A stretch of DNA of 64,000 nt, from NCBI RefSeq assembly GCF_900112135.1, contig NZ_FOLC01000013.1, forward strand, positions 98,440 to 162,439, given 5' to 3'. The DNA comes from Collimonas sp. OK412 (GTDB taxonomy: Bacteria; Pseudomonadota; Gammaproteobacteria; Burkholderiales; Burkholderiaceae_D). The translations under genes and the position numbers were made by a program. Positions 56,130 through 64,000 of this stretch are shown here, piece by piece. The notes beneath the pieces were generated by a model, which was not told the origin of the DNA, did not search any database, and saw only the letters and a list, made by a program, of their open reading frames with translations. Within the stretch, counting starts at the first letter, position 1. Each line of letters starts with the position of its first letter.

Positions 56130-56244
56130 CAGAAAATCCGGCCGAATCAGCTAACTAAACAACACACCCCGCCCAGCGTTCTGCAAAAAATCCACCTTGA
56201 CTGGCGGAGGGGAGCGTTTTGTCCAAAAAAACAGGAAACAAGCA

Positions 56245-57249
56245 ATGACAGTCTCGACCAGCAACAAACACACAAGGCGCCACGTACTGGCGCTGCTCTC
56301 CGCAGTCGCCGCCGGCGCCGTCTGCACAGTTACGGCCGGCTTGCCGCAATTGGCGCATGCGCAGGACAAGCAGGTGTTGCGCATCGGTTACCAGAAAGCC
56401 GCCAGCACCCTGGTGCTGCTGAAAGCCCACGGCACCTTGGAAAAACGCCTGGCAGCGCAGGGCATCGAGGTCAAATGGGCGGAATTTGCCGCCGGCCCGC
56501 AATTGCTGGAAGCCTTGAACGTCGGTTCGGTCGATTTCGGTTATGTCGGCGAAGCGCCGCCGATCGTGGCGCAGGCCGCCGGCGCCGATTTTGTGTACAG
56601 CGCCTATGAGATCCCGACGCCGGAAGCGGAAAGCATCCTGGTGCCGAAGAATTCGCCGATCACTTCGCTGGCGCAATTGAAGGGCAAGAAAATCGCCTTC
56701 AACAAAGGCTCGGACGTGCACTGGCTGGTCATCAGCCTGTTGAAGAAGGGCGGCGTCGCCTATAACGAATTCCAGCCGATCTACCTGGCGCCCGCCGACG
56801 CCCGCGCTGCCTTTGAACGCGGCGCGGTCGACGGCTGGGCGATCTGGGATCCGTTCCAGACGGCTGCGATCAAGCAGATCGATGCGCGGGTGCTGGCGAG
56901 CGGCAGCGGTGTCGTCAGCCACCATCAGTTTTTCCTGAGCGCGCGCAAGTACGCGGAAAAGAACCCGGCGGTAGTCAATGCGATCCTGGAAGAAGCCGGC
57001 AAGGAAGGACAGTGGATACGGACCAACTACAAGGAAGCGGCAGCTCAGCTGGCGCCGATCCAGGGGCTGGAGCCGGACGTGATCGAAACCGGCCTCAAGC
57101 ATTACGCGCACATCTACAAGCCGGTCGACAGCAAGGTGCTGGACGAGCAGCAGAAGATCGCCGATACCTTCTATGAACTGAAACTGATTCCCAAGAAGAT
57201 CTCTACGCGCGATGCAGTATTGCCCGCCAAATTGGCAGACAAATCCTGA
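56245..57249 (+). CDS. ssuA: Aliphatic sulfonate ABC transporter substrate-binding protein (copy 1)
   Basis: Periplasmic binding protein of 334 residues. Signal peptide with twin-arginine-like KHTRRHVLALLSAV, cleavage after AHA near residue 37. LRIGYQKAASTLVLLKAHGTLE, FGYVGEAPPIVAQAAGADFV, and ADARAAFERGAVDGWAIWDPF are SsuA signatures. Start at 56245 has AGGAA upstream. It captures alkanesulfonates for the SsuBC transporter. Confidence 0.93.
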   Translation: MTVSTSNKHTRRHVLALLSAVAAGAVCTVTAGLPQLAHAQDKQVLRIGYQKAASTLVLLKAHGTLEKRLAAQGIEVKWAEFAAGPQLLEALNVGSVDFGYVGEAPPIVAQAAGADFVYSAYEIPTPEAESILVPKNSPITSLAQLKGKKIAFNKGSDVHWLVISLLKKGGVAYNEFQPIYLAPADARAAFERGAVDGWAIWDPFQTAAIKQIDARVLASGSGVVSHHQFFLSARKYAEKNPAVVNAILEEAGKEGQWIRTNYKEAAAQLAPIQGLEPDVIETGLKHYAHIYKPVDSKVLDEQQKIADTFYELKLIPKKISTRDAVLPAKLADKS

Positions 57250-57259
57250 GGCCCGACAC

Positions 57260-58270
57260 ATGTCTATCTCTTTGTTCCGCCGCCGCTCCCTGCAGAAAAT
57301 CCGCCACGCAATGACGCTGCCGTTGCTGGCCGCGCTGCTGCTTGCATCGCCGCTGAGCCAGGCCCAGCCGGCAACCAGGGAGCCCGAGCAGATACGCATC
57401 GGCTTCCAGAAAAGCGCGGTCAACCTGGTGGTGCTGAAACAACGCGGCACGCTAGAGCAGCGCTTCAAGAACAGCAAGATCGTCTGGCTCGAATTTCCAG
57501 CCGGCCCGCAGCTGCTGGAAGCCCTCTCCGCCGGCAGCCTGGATTTCGGCCTGACCGGGGATGGCCCGCCGGTATTTGCGCAGGCGGCCAACAAGGATCT
57601 GCTGTACGTCGGCGCCGAACCGCCGAAGCCGGAGAGCTCGGCCTTGCTGGTGCAGCCCGCCTCGGACATCAAGACGCTGGCGGATTTGAAGGGCAAGCGC
57701 ATCGCTTTGCAAAAAGGCTCCAGCGCGCAATTCCTGCTGGTGCGGGCGGTCAGGAAAGCGGGCCTGGCCTGGACCGACATCCAGCCGGTCTACCTGGCGC
57801 CGGCCGACGCGCGCGCTGCGTTTGAGCGCGGCAGCGTCGACGCCTGGGCGATCTGGGATCCGTACTACGGCGCCGCCGAACTGAGTTTCAAGCCGCGCGT
57901 CCTGAGCACCGGCAGCGGCCTGTCGAACAATAATTCGTTCTACCTGGCGGCGCGCGGTTTTACCGAAAACTATCCCGGCACGATACTGAGCCTGCTGGAT
58001 GAACTGACCAAGGCCGACCGCTACGTGCAGCAAAACCGCAAGGAAGTGGCGCAGCTGATTGCCGATGTCAGCGGCCTGAACCTGGCGACGGTGCATCTGT
58101 TCCTGCGCCGCCGTCCCGATCCGTCGCCGACCGCCGTGCTCAGCCCGGCCCTGGTGGCCGACCAGCAACGCGTGGCGGACAGCTTCAAGGAACTCGGCCT
58201 GATTCCGCGCGCGGTCAAAGTTGCCGATATCGTCTGGCATCCCAAGAACGCGCCGCTGGCGCAGCAGTAA
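57260..58270 (+). CDS. ssuA: Aliphatic sulfonate ABC transporter substrate-binding protein (copy 2)
   Basis: A second SsuA of 336 residues, 10 bp after the first. It has its own signal peptide (cleavage near SQA|QPA). It shares the core pattern ADARAAFERGSVDAWAIWDP with copy 1, though the loops differ (NLVVLKQRGTLEQRFKNSKI). The pair arose by tandem duplication and has probably diverged in ligand range while using one permease and ATPase. Confidence 0.92.
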   Translation: MSISLFRRRSLQKIRHAMTLPLLAALLLASPLSQAQPATREPEQIRIGFQKSAVNLVVLKQRGTLEQRFKNSKIVWLEFPAGPQLLEALSAGSLDFGLTGDGPPVFAQAANKDLLYVGAEPPKPESSALLVQPASDIKTLADLKGKRIALQKGSSAQFLLVRAVRKAGLAWTDIQPVYLAPADARAAFERGSVDAWAIWDPYYGAAELSFKPRVLSTGSGLSNNNSFYLAARGFTENYPGTILSLLDELTKADRYVQQNRKEVAQLIADVSGLNLATVHLFLRRRPDPSPTAVLSPALVADQQRVADSFKELGLIPRAVKVADIVWHPKNAPLAQQ

Positions 58271-58294
58271 ATACACACACATACGGAAGCAGTC

Positions 58295-59443
58295 ATGAAC
58301 GTTTTCTGGTTTATTCCTACCCACGGCGACAGCCGTTATCTCGGCACCTCCCAAGGTGCACGCCCGGTCAACTTCGATTACATGAAGCAGATCGCGGTGG
58401 CGGCCGACACCCTCGGTTACGACGGTGTGCTGCTGCCGACCGGACGCTCCTGCGAAGATGCCTGGGTAGTAGCATCGAGCTTGCTTGGTTTCACCCAGCG
58501 CCTGAAATTCCTGGTGGCGATCCGGCCCGGCCTGAGCACGCCTGGCCTGGCGATCCGCATGGCTTCGACTTTCGACCGGCTGTCGAACGGCCGCCTGTTG
58601 ATCAATGTGGTCACCGGCGGCGACCAGGCCGAGCTGGAAGCGGACGGCTTGTCCGCCGACCATGCCGAGCGTTATGAAATTTCCTCGGAATTCCTGAAGG
58701 TCTGGCGCGGCGCCTTGTCCGGCGAAGGCGGCGACGCCGGCTACAATTTCATCGGCAAGCACATCAAGGTCAAGGGTGCGAAGACGCTGTACCCGCCGGT
58801 GCAGAAACCGTATCCGCCTTTATATTTCGGCGGCTCTTCGGAACCGGCGCATGAGCTGGCGGCGCAGCAGGTCGATGTCTACCTGACCTGGGGCGAACCG
58901 CCGGCCGCTGTCGCTGAAAAAATTGCCGACATCCGCGCCCGCGCCGCCAAGCATGGCCGCACCGTCCGTTTCGGGATCCGGCTGCACGTGATCGTGCGTG
59001 AAACCAGCCAGGCCGCATGGGCGGCCGCCGAGGAACTGATCAGCCATGTCGACGACGACGTGATTGCCAGGGCCCAGGCTGCATTTTCCAAGATGGATTC
59101 GGAAGGGCAGCGGCGCATGGCGGCCTTGCACGGCGGCCGCCGCGACAAGCTGGAAGTGTCGCCCAACCTGTGGGCCGGGGTCGGCCTGGTGCGCGGCGGC
59201 GCCGGCACCGCGCTGGTAGGCGATCCCGAAACCGTGGCGCAGCGGATGCAGGAATATGCGGCGTTGGGCATAGATACATTCATTCTCTCCGGTTATCCGC
59301 ACCTGGAAGAGTCCTATCGTTTTGCCGAACTGGTTTTCCCTTTGCTGGGAAAGGGCCGCGCCGCCTCCGGCGAGCAAGCGCTGACCGGACCGTTCGGCGA
59401 AGTGATCGCCAACGGCCTGCTGCCGAAGGCATCGCAAAGTTGA
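58295..59443 (+). CDS. ssuD: FMNH2-dependent alkanesulfonate monooxygenase
   Basis: Bacterial-luciferase-like enzyme of 382 residues, the standard length. It cleaves C2 and longer alkanesulfonates to aldehyde and sulfite with FMNH2 from SsuE. The N-terminal [31 protein letters not shown], and the mobile-loop region [20 protein letters not shown] are characteristic. It is 24 bp after the second ssuA. Confidence 0.95.
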   Translation: MNVFWFIPTHGDSRYLGTSQGARPVNFDYMKQIAVAADTLGYDGVLLPTGRSCEDAWVVASSLLGFTQRLKFLVAIRPGLSTPGLAIRMASTFDRLSNGRLLINVVTGGDQAELEADGLSADHAERYEISSEFLKVWRGALSGEGGDAGYNFIGKHIKVKGAKTLYPPVQKPYPPLYFGGSSEPAHELAAQQVDVYLTWGEPPAAVAEKIADIRARAAKHGRTVRFGIRLHVIVRETSQAAWAAAEELISHVDDDVIARAQAAFSKMDSEGQRRMAALHGGRRDKLEVSPNLWAGVGLVRGGAGTALVGDPETVAQRMQEYAALGIDTFILSGYPHLEESYRFAELVFPLLGKGRAASGEQALTGPFGEVIANGLLPKASQS

Positions 59444-59453
59444 TGGAGGCGAC

Positions 59454-60296
59454 ATGAGCGCAATCAGTAGCGCGGCAACCGCAGCTGCGCGGCCGCAAGC
59501 AGGTAACACGGAAAAGATCCGCAAGCTTCAGGCGTCGCGCATCTGGCAAGAACGCCTGCTGCCCTGGCTGCTGCCGGTGGCCTTGATCGTGGGCTGGGAA
59601 TTTGCTGCGAAGGTGGGCTGGCTGTCGAGCCGGATATTGCCGGAACCGTGGGCGGTGGCGCGCGCGGCCTGGTCCCTGGCCTTGTCCGGCGAACTGTGGA
59701 CGCACGTGCGGATCAGCGCCTGGCGCGCGATTTCCGGTTTCGCCGTGGGCGGCGGCCTGGGCCTGCTGCTGGGTTTGCTGACCGGTACTTTCAAGCGGGC
59801 GGAAACCCTGCTCGACACCAGCATCCAGATGATCCGCAACATCCCGGCGCTGGCCCTGATCCCGCTGGTGATCCTGTGGTTCGGCATCGATGAATCGTCG
59901 AAACTGTTCCTGGTGTCGATCGGGGTATTTTTCCCGGTATACCTGAACACCTTCCACGGCATCCGCTCGGTCGACAAAGGCTTGATCGAGATGGCCAAGA
60001 GCTACGGCTTGTCCGGCTGGCCCTTGTACCGCGATGTGATCCTGCCTGGAGCTTTGCCGTCGATACTGGTCGGCGTGCGTTTTGCGCTGGGCCTGGTGTG
60101 GGTCTTGCTGATCGTCGCCGAGACCATCTCGGCGCAGGCAGGGATCGGTTACATGACCATGAATGCGCGCGAATTCCTGCAGACCGATGTGGTGCTGGTA
60201 GGCATCCTGCTGTATGCCTTGCTGGGCAAGCTGGCCGATATCCTGGCGCGCGTGCTGGAACGTTACTGGCTGCGCTGGCATCCCGGTTATCAATGA
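59454..60296 (+). CDS. ssuC: Aliphatic sulfonate ABC transporter permease
   Basis: Permease of 280 residues with about six helices; the ATPase-contact EAA loop is in AKSYGLSGWPLYRDVILPGALPS. GGAGG precedes the ATG. It is 10 bp after ssuD. Confidence 0.93.
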   Translation: MSAISSAATAAARPQAGNTEKIRKLQASRIWQERLLPWLLPVALIVGWEFAAKVGWLSSRILPEPWAVARAAWSLALSGELWTHVRISAWRAISGFAVGGGLGLLLGLLTGTFKRAETLLDTSIQMIRNIPALALIPLVILWFGIDESSKLFLVSIGVFFPVYLNTFHGIRSVDKGLIEMAKSYGLSGWPLYRDVILPGALPSILVGVRFALGLVWVLLIVAETISAQAGIGYMTMNAREFLQTDVVLVGILLYALLGKLADILARVLERYWLRWHPGYQ

Positions 60297-60335
60297 GTAT
60301 GCAGTACAAGTTAAGTTAATCAAGGTGGAAACGCG

Positions 60336-61172
60336 ATGCAGAATGATCCAGTCGAAAATGCCGAAGTAAAAGCCGCGGGCCAGCTTGGCGCCGGCCGTGG
60401 CGTCGGCATCCGGGTGCGCTCGGTGTCGAAGTCGTATGCCGGGCGTGAAGTGCTGAAGACGCTCGACGTCGAAGTCGCCGCCGGCGAATTCGTGGCGATT
60501 GTCGGCCGCAGCGGTTGCGGCAAGAGCACTCTGCTGCGGCTGATCGCCGGGCTGGAGCAGGCCAGCGGCGGCGGCATCGGTTTCGGCGCGCACGGCGAGA
60601 AGCCGGAAATCCGCATCATGTTCCAGGATTCCCGGCTGTTGCCGTGGAAGCGGGTGCTGGACAACGTCGGCCTCGGTTTGCCGCGCGCCTCGCTGGCTTC
60701 GGCCAAAGCCTTGGCGCAGGTCGGACTGGAAGAGCGAGCCGGTGAATGGCCGGCGGTATTGTCGGGCGGACAGCGGCAGCGGGTAGCGCTGGCACGGGCG
60801 CTGGTGCACGACCCGGAACTGCTGCTGCTGGATGAGCCGCTGGGTGCGCTGGACGCCTTGACCCGCATCGAGATGCAGCAGCTGATCGAATCGCTGTGGA
60901 AGGAACGCGGATTTACCGCGGTGCTGGTAACGCATGACGTGCAGGAAGCGATTGCGCTGGCGGACCGCGTGCTGCTGATCGAAGACGGCGAAATCACGCT
61001 GGACGAACGGATCAGCCTGCCGCGTCCGCGCGCACGCGGCAACCTGGCTTTTGCGCAGCTGGAAGAACGGATACTGGCGCGTGTATTGAAGCACCCCGCG
61101 GCACAGCCTGATTCGGCGCTAGGCGATGTTTCGCTGCAGCGTACGGTAAGCCAGGTCGGCTGGGCCATCTGA
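60336..61172 (+). CDS. ssuB: Aliphatic sulfonate ABC transporter ATP-binding protein
   Basis: ATPase of 278 residues. Walker [10 protein letters not shown], signature [15 protein letters not shown], Walker [13 protein letters not shown], switch His in VTHDVQEA. It powers SsuC. The N-terminal 20 residues are an extra polar stretch. It ends the SsuEADCB unit; two Mop genes follow. Confidence 0.93.
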   Translation: MQNDPVENAEVKAAGQLGAGRGVGIRVRSVSKSYAGREVLKTLDVEVAAGEFVAIVGRSGCGKSTLLRLIAGLEQASGGGIGFGAHGEKPEIRIMFQDSRLLPWKRVLDNVGLGLPRASLASAKALAQVGLEERAGEWPAVLSGGQRQRVALARALVHDPELLLLDEPLGALDALTRIEMQQLIESLWKERGFTAVLVTHDVQEAIALADRVLLIEDGEITLDERISLPRPRARGNLAFAQLEERILARVLKHPAAQPDSALGDVSLQRTVSQVGWAI

Positions 61173-61231
61173 TGTTTGACGCAATTTTTGACGCATTTTT
61201 TTGAAGCAGCCGCATTACCAAAGGAGAACCA

Positions 61232-61447
61232 ATGAGCATCCAGGCAATTAACGTCCGCAACCAGTTCCGCGGCAAGATCCACAGCATTACCGAGGATGAC
61301 GTGTTATCCGCGCTCGATATCGAAACGCCTTCGGGCATCGTTTCCTCGGTCATCACCACCCGTTCCGTGCGCGATCTCGGCTTGGTGGTCGGATCTGAAG
61401 TGGTGGCGCTGGTGAAAGCTACCGAAGTATCGCTCGCCAAGCTGTAA
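61232..61447 (+). CDS. Mop/TOBE-domain molybdate- or oxyanion-binding protein (copy 1)
   Basis: Protein of 71 residues, a single Mop (molybdopterin-binding-like TOBE) domain: SIQAINVRNQFRGKIHSITE, SVITTRSVRDLGL, VVALVKATEVSLAKL. These small proteins assemble into hexamers that bind molybdate or related oxyanions. AAGGAGA before the ATG. Its place after ssuB suggests a link between oxyanion supply and sulfonate use. Confidence 0.88.
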   Translation: MSIQAINVRNQFRGKIHSITEDDVLSALDIETPSGIVSSVITTRSVRDLGLVVGSEVVALVKATEVSLAKL

Positions 61448-61498
61448 TTTTTTACCGCTGGCAAATCCCATTCAATCGTATCTGTTCAGGAAAATATC

Positions 61499-61714
61499 AT
61501 GACTATCCAAGCCATCAATGTACGCAACCAGTTCAAGGGCAAGATCAAGGCCATCATCGAAGGCACGGTCGTCTCGGAAGTCGACGTCGAGACGCCGGCC
61601 GGCATCGTCACTTCGGTGATCACCACCCGTTCGGTCAAGGACCTGGGGCTGGTGATCGGCACCGAAGTGGTGGCGCTGGTCAAGGCTACCGAAGTATCGA
61701 TCGCCAAGATCTGA
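61499..61714 (+). CDS. Mop/TOBE-domain molybdate- or oxyanion-binding protein (copy 2)
   Basis: Second Mop protein, again 71 residues, 51 bp after copy 1 and clearly its tandem duplicate (TIQAINVRNQFKGKIKAIIE; SVITTRSVKDLGL). The differences cluster around residues 18-32. The two may form a mixed hexamer. Confidence 0.88.
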   Translation: MTIQAINVRNQFKGKIKAIIEGTVVSEVDVETPAGIVTSVITTRSVKDLGLVIGTEVVALVKATEVSIAKI

Positions 61715-61754
61715 TTGCCATCCTTTCTTGTATCGACCACATCGAGGTAAGCCT

Positions 61755-62654
61755 ATGTCCTTTCCCGCCCTGGAACAGTATCTGGCTCGTCTGAACGGCG
61801 CCAGGGAAGACCCGGCCCGCGACGCTGCCCGCAGCGATTGCCGGGTCTGGCTGGACGGCGACGGGCGCGCCCAGGGGCGTTATTTCAACACCACCCTGAC
61901 CAGCGTATTCCAGCCTTTGCGCCGGATCGAGGCTGGAACAGGCAAGGGCGCCATCGTCGGCCATGAAGGTTTTGCCCACAGCTATTCGGCCAGCGACAAC
62001 GGCCTGTACCTGTGGAAACTGCTGGACCATGCGGCCAGCGACGACGAATCGATCGAACTCGACCGCCTGTGCCGCATGCTGCACTCGATCAATTTCTACC
62101 GCCAGGCGGAAGCCACCGCGGGCGACCTCTACCTGAGCGTGCATGCGCGCCTGCTGGCGGCGGTCGACAGCAACCACGGCATGGCGTTCCGGCGGATCCT
62201 GACGCTGCTCGGCCTGCCGCACGAGCGGATCGTGCTGCAGTTGCCGACCATTACTGAAAACCAGGGCTGGCTGCTAAACTATGTGCTGGACAATTACCGG
62301 CGCAATCATTTCCGGTTGGCGGTGAATGCCGACGACGTGGCGCAGGCGGCAAGCCTGCTGGAACGGGTGCGGCCGGATGTGATCAAGATCGATGCGCGCG
62401 GCGTCGCGCACGACGAGCAGGCCACGCGCCTGCTGGAAGACTGCGCCAAGCGCGGGATCCAGGTGATTTTCAAGCGGCTGGAAAAGGCGCGCGACCTGGA
62501 AGTGCTGCAGCAGCTGGCAAGGATTGCCGCGCTGCCTCTGCATGCGCAAGGTTTTCTGTGGGACTTGCCGCAAGCTGCGCTGCATGCATTCGCGGCGCCC
62601 GGCGCTCTGCAGGACGGCCTCTCTACGGCGGCACTCGATACTGGAGGAAGTTGA
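61755..62654 (+). CDS. Degenerate EAL-like domain protein
   Basis: Protein of 299 residues with an EAL phosphodiesterase-like fold: FQPLRRIEAG, then VGHEGFAHSYS (where the EAL motif should be), and PDVIKIDARG corresponding to the LKID segment. Catalytic residues are mostly lost: the EAL becomes EGF, the E-I-T-E site becomes LPTITEN, and DDFGTG is gone. It probably cannot hydrolyse c-di-GMP, but might bind a nucleotide or protein. GAGG precedes ATG at 61755. It is 40 bp after a Mop gene and 2 bp before a hydrolase gene in the sulfonate region. Confidence 0.7.
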   Translation: MSFPALEQYLARLNGAREDPARDAARSDCRVWLDGDGRAQGRYFNTTLTSVFQPLRRIEAGTGKGAIVGHEGFAHSYSASDNGLYLWKLLDHAASDDESIELDRLCRMLHSINFYRQAEATAGDLYLSVHARLLAAVDSNHGMAFRRILTLLGLPHERIVLQLPTITENQGWLLNYVLDNYRRNHFRLAVNADDVAQAASLLERVRPDVIKIDARGVAHDEQATRLLEDCAKRGIQVIFKRLEKARDLEVLQQLARIAALPLHAQGFLWDLPQAALHAFAAPGALQDGLSTAALDTGGS

Positions 62655-62656
62655 TC

Positions 62657-63223
62657 ATGGCGACGCTGTCATCGTTCCGCGTGCTGGTGGTGCCCGGGCT
62701 GTACAACAGCAGCCCGCAGCACTGGCAATCGCGCTGGCAGCGGTTGTACCCCGGTTTCGAGCGCGTCGAGCAGGCCAGCTGGGATGCGCCGGTGCTGGAA
62801 GTCTGGTCGGAGTGCTTGCGGCAGCAGCTGCTGAAATCGGAACAGCCGACGCTGGCGATAGCGCACAGCTTTGGCTGCCTGGCCACGGTGCATGGCGCCT
62901 TGAATGAAGTTCCCAACCTGGCCGGTGCGTTGCTGGTGGCGCCGGCCGATCCCGATAAATTCGATGTCGGCGCGGCCGTCAACGGCCGCCTGCCGGTGCC
63001 GGCGATCGTGGTCGGCAGCCTGAACGACCCGTGGATGGAAAGCCGGCGCGCGCGTCATTGGGCGAAAACCTGGGGCGCCGAATACATCGACGCCGGCGCG
63101 CTCGGGCATATCAACGCAGAATCCAACCTGGGCGACTGGCTGTACGGCCAGTCCTTGCTGCAGCGGCTGGTGGCGCTGGCGGCTGAGCATTCACGGGAAG
63201 CGCGTCCCGCGGCTGCCCGCTAA
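62657..63223 (+). CDS. RBBP9/YdeN-family alpha/beta hydrolase
   Basis: Serine hydrolase of 188 residues. VLVVPGLYNSSPQHWQSRW is the typical N-terminus; the nucleophile Ser is in AHSFGCLA, Asp in SLNDPWM, His in LGHINAESNLGDW. GGAGG lies upstream of the ATG, 2 bp after the previous stop. Substrate unknown. It is co-transcribed with the EAL-like gene and converges directly on the next gene without a gap. Confidence 0.87.
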   Translation: MATLSSFRVLVVPGLYNSSPQHWQSRWQRLYPGFERVEQASWDAPVLEVWSECLRQQLLKSEQPTLAIAHSFGCLATVHGALNEVPNLAGALLVAPADPDKFDVGAAVNGRLPVPAIVVGSLNDPWMESRRARHWAKTWGAEYIDAGALGHINAESNLGDWLYGQSLLQRLVALAAEHSREARPAAAR

Positions 63224-64000
63224 TCAAGCGTGGCGGGCATACATGGAATTGAGCCGTATGTCGTCGCCGCGATACACGGCGCGGTAGCGCAGGTAGCCTT
63301 GCCCCTCAACATGCTTGCGCCAACCCTCGCCACCTAGTTTTTCGAGGAATCCCGCATAAGAGTCATGCACCATGTCGTCGTAGAAGCCCCCAACCGTAGG
63401 AGATACTTTTATCTTCTGGATCGAGCGATAAATCTCTACGACATTCTCGCTGTAACGATCTCGCCCAAACCGATCCTCTGTATCCCTGCGCCATAGCCGC
63501 GTCATCATGTCGATCTGGTCGGCGAATACCACTTGTCCCCTCCGGTAATAATCCAGGCTATCGTGCTCCTTCAGGTTGCCGGCATTGTCGCGCACCTGGA
63601 TTTTCCCCACTGCCTGGGCAAATTTGACGCTATACAGGCGCTCGAAACCTTCCGCCATGGTGACCATATGGCGGAAGGCCAGATACATCAAGCCGTGGGC
63701 CTGCAATTGCTTGTCAATCGCGAGATCCTTGGAGATGTCGCAGTTGGCAAAATAGTTCTCCACCGAGGAACGTACACTTGGATCCAGGGCAAATTGTTTT
63801 TCCACTTTTGGATTCCGCGGGTGCCGCGAAGGAGGCGCAATGAAATACTTCCGAACTTCGTTAGATGGTGGAACCACTTCTATCCATGGCTGCCCGGAAT
63901 GATACTCACAGGTTTTTCTGGCAGCCTGATACATGTCGTTGAGCGCCAGTTGCGACAACTTCATGCTGTCGTCCGCGACCGGTACGCCATCAACGATACG
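63224..64000 (-). CDS. DUF2235-type (Tle1-like phospholipase) protein, C-terminal part
   Basis: The frame stays open to the right edge, so the N-terminus with any catalytic serine is outside the window. Visible are at least 258 residues. RIVDGVPVADDSMKLSQLAL followed by NDMYQAA is typical of the C-terminal half of DUF2235 proteins, a family that includes type VI secretion phospholipase effectors (Tle1). I infer that class from this short signature only. No immunity gene is visible on the left; it would more likely lie on the far side or be absent. Confidence 0.6.
   Translation of the reverse strand, partial: RIVDGVPVADDSMKLSQLALNDMYQAARKTCEYHSGQPWIEVVPPSNEVRKYFIAPPSRHPRNPKVEKQFALDPSVRSSVENYFANCDISKDLAIDKQLQAHGLMYLAFRHMVTMAEGFERLYSVKFAQAVGKIQVRDNAGNLKEHDSLDYYRRGQVVFADQIDMMTRLWRRDTEDRFGRDRYSENVVEIYRSIQKIKVSPTVGGFYDDMVHDSYAGFLEKLGGEGWRKHVEGQGYLRYRAVYRGDDIRLNSMYARHA

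Noticed and set aside
56130..56244. Extra start for ssuA at 56197
   Set aside because: The extension lacks a signal-peptide pattern, and the AGGAA site fits the ATG at 56245.

Overview
The window is a GC-rich, gene-dense chromosomal segment of a betaproteobacterium. I place it in Burkholderiales, most likely Oxalobacteraceae and possibly Collimonas. The basis is gene content and protein style: a phasin, a tandem-paralogue ssu locus, a DUF349 protein, an EI24 protein next to a CinA-like protein, and FdxA with an FNR-type reductase. This placement is an inference from reading, not from a database search. I found no rRNA, tRNA, CRISPR array or insertion sequence. About 66 protein genes fill nearly all of the sequence.

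Region 1 (1-11.9 kb) is a choline/glycine-betaine/sarcosine catabolic island. It holds the end of a GbdR-like AraC regulator, a choline-binding ABC protein, glutathione-independent formaldehyde dehydrogenase, a threonine-aldolase-like enzyme, L-serine dehydratase, the four-subunit sarcosine oxidase (soxBDAG) and a FolB-like dihydroneopterin aldolase. Together these take up choline, demethylate sarcosine to glycine with capture or detoxification of the one-carbon unit, and send serine to pyruvate. MaeB malic enzyme follows.

Region 2 (14.5-24.8 kb) is mixed: a zinc-ribbon protein, a Bax-inhibitor-1 family membrane protein, an HPF-like ribosome factor, NhaR, an AraC regulator divergent from an acyl-CoA synthetase plus a short-chain dehydrogenase, a periplasmic thioredoxin-like protein, LolC-LolD, a YihY/BrkB protein and a BamE-like lipoprotein. 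Region 3 (24.9-30.8 kb) has rpsO-pnp, a Fic protein with a winged-helix tail, and fdxA-fpr.

Region 4 (31-45.5 kb) carries a cation efflux protein, pncB, NhaD, a D-2-hydroxyacid dehydrogenase, an acyl-CoA-binding protein, an FKBP isomerase with a tiny lipoprotein, a tightly overlapping four-gene envelope cluster (beta-propeller, NodB-type deacetylase, fatty-acid hydroxylase, EI24 protein), a CinA-like protein, a large DUF349 protein and a phasin. Region 5 (45.8-54.2 kb) has an acetylpolyamine-deacetylase-type enzyme, EamA, an XRE regulator with a divergent methyltransferase, PBP7, IclR, DgkA, and DeoR-MFS.

Region 6 (54.4-63.2 kb) is a sulfur-scavenging locus: sbp, ssuE, two ssuA paralogues, ssuDCB, two Mop-domain proteins, a degenerate EAL-like protein and an RBBP9-type hydrolase. 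The right edge cuts a DUF2235 (Tle1-like) gene.

The most unusual items are two long composite hairpins of similar build (11.34-11.43 and 18.01-18.14 kb), one of which pairs with the Shine-Dalgarno of an AraC gene; a leader ORF with in-frame 12-bp repeats coupled to serine dehydratase; three operator-like repeats over the fic promoter; a nested palindrome between an XRE regulator and a methyltransferase; and the degenerate EAL-like protein in the sulfonate locus.
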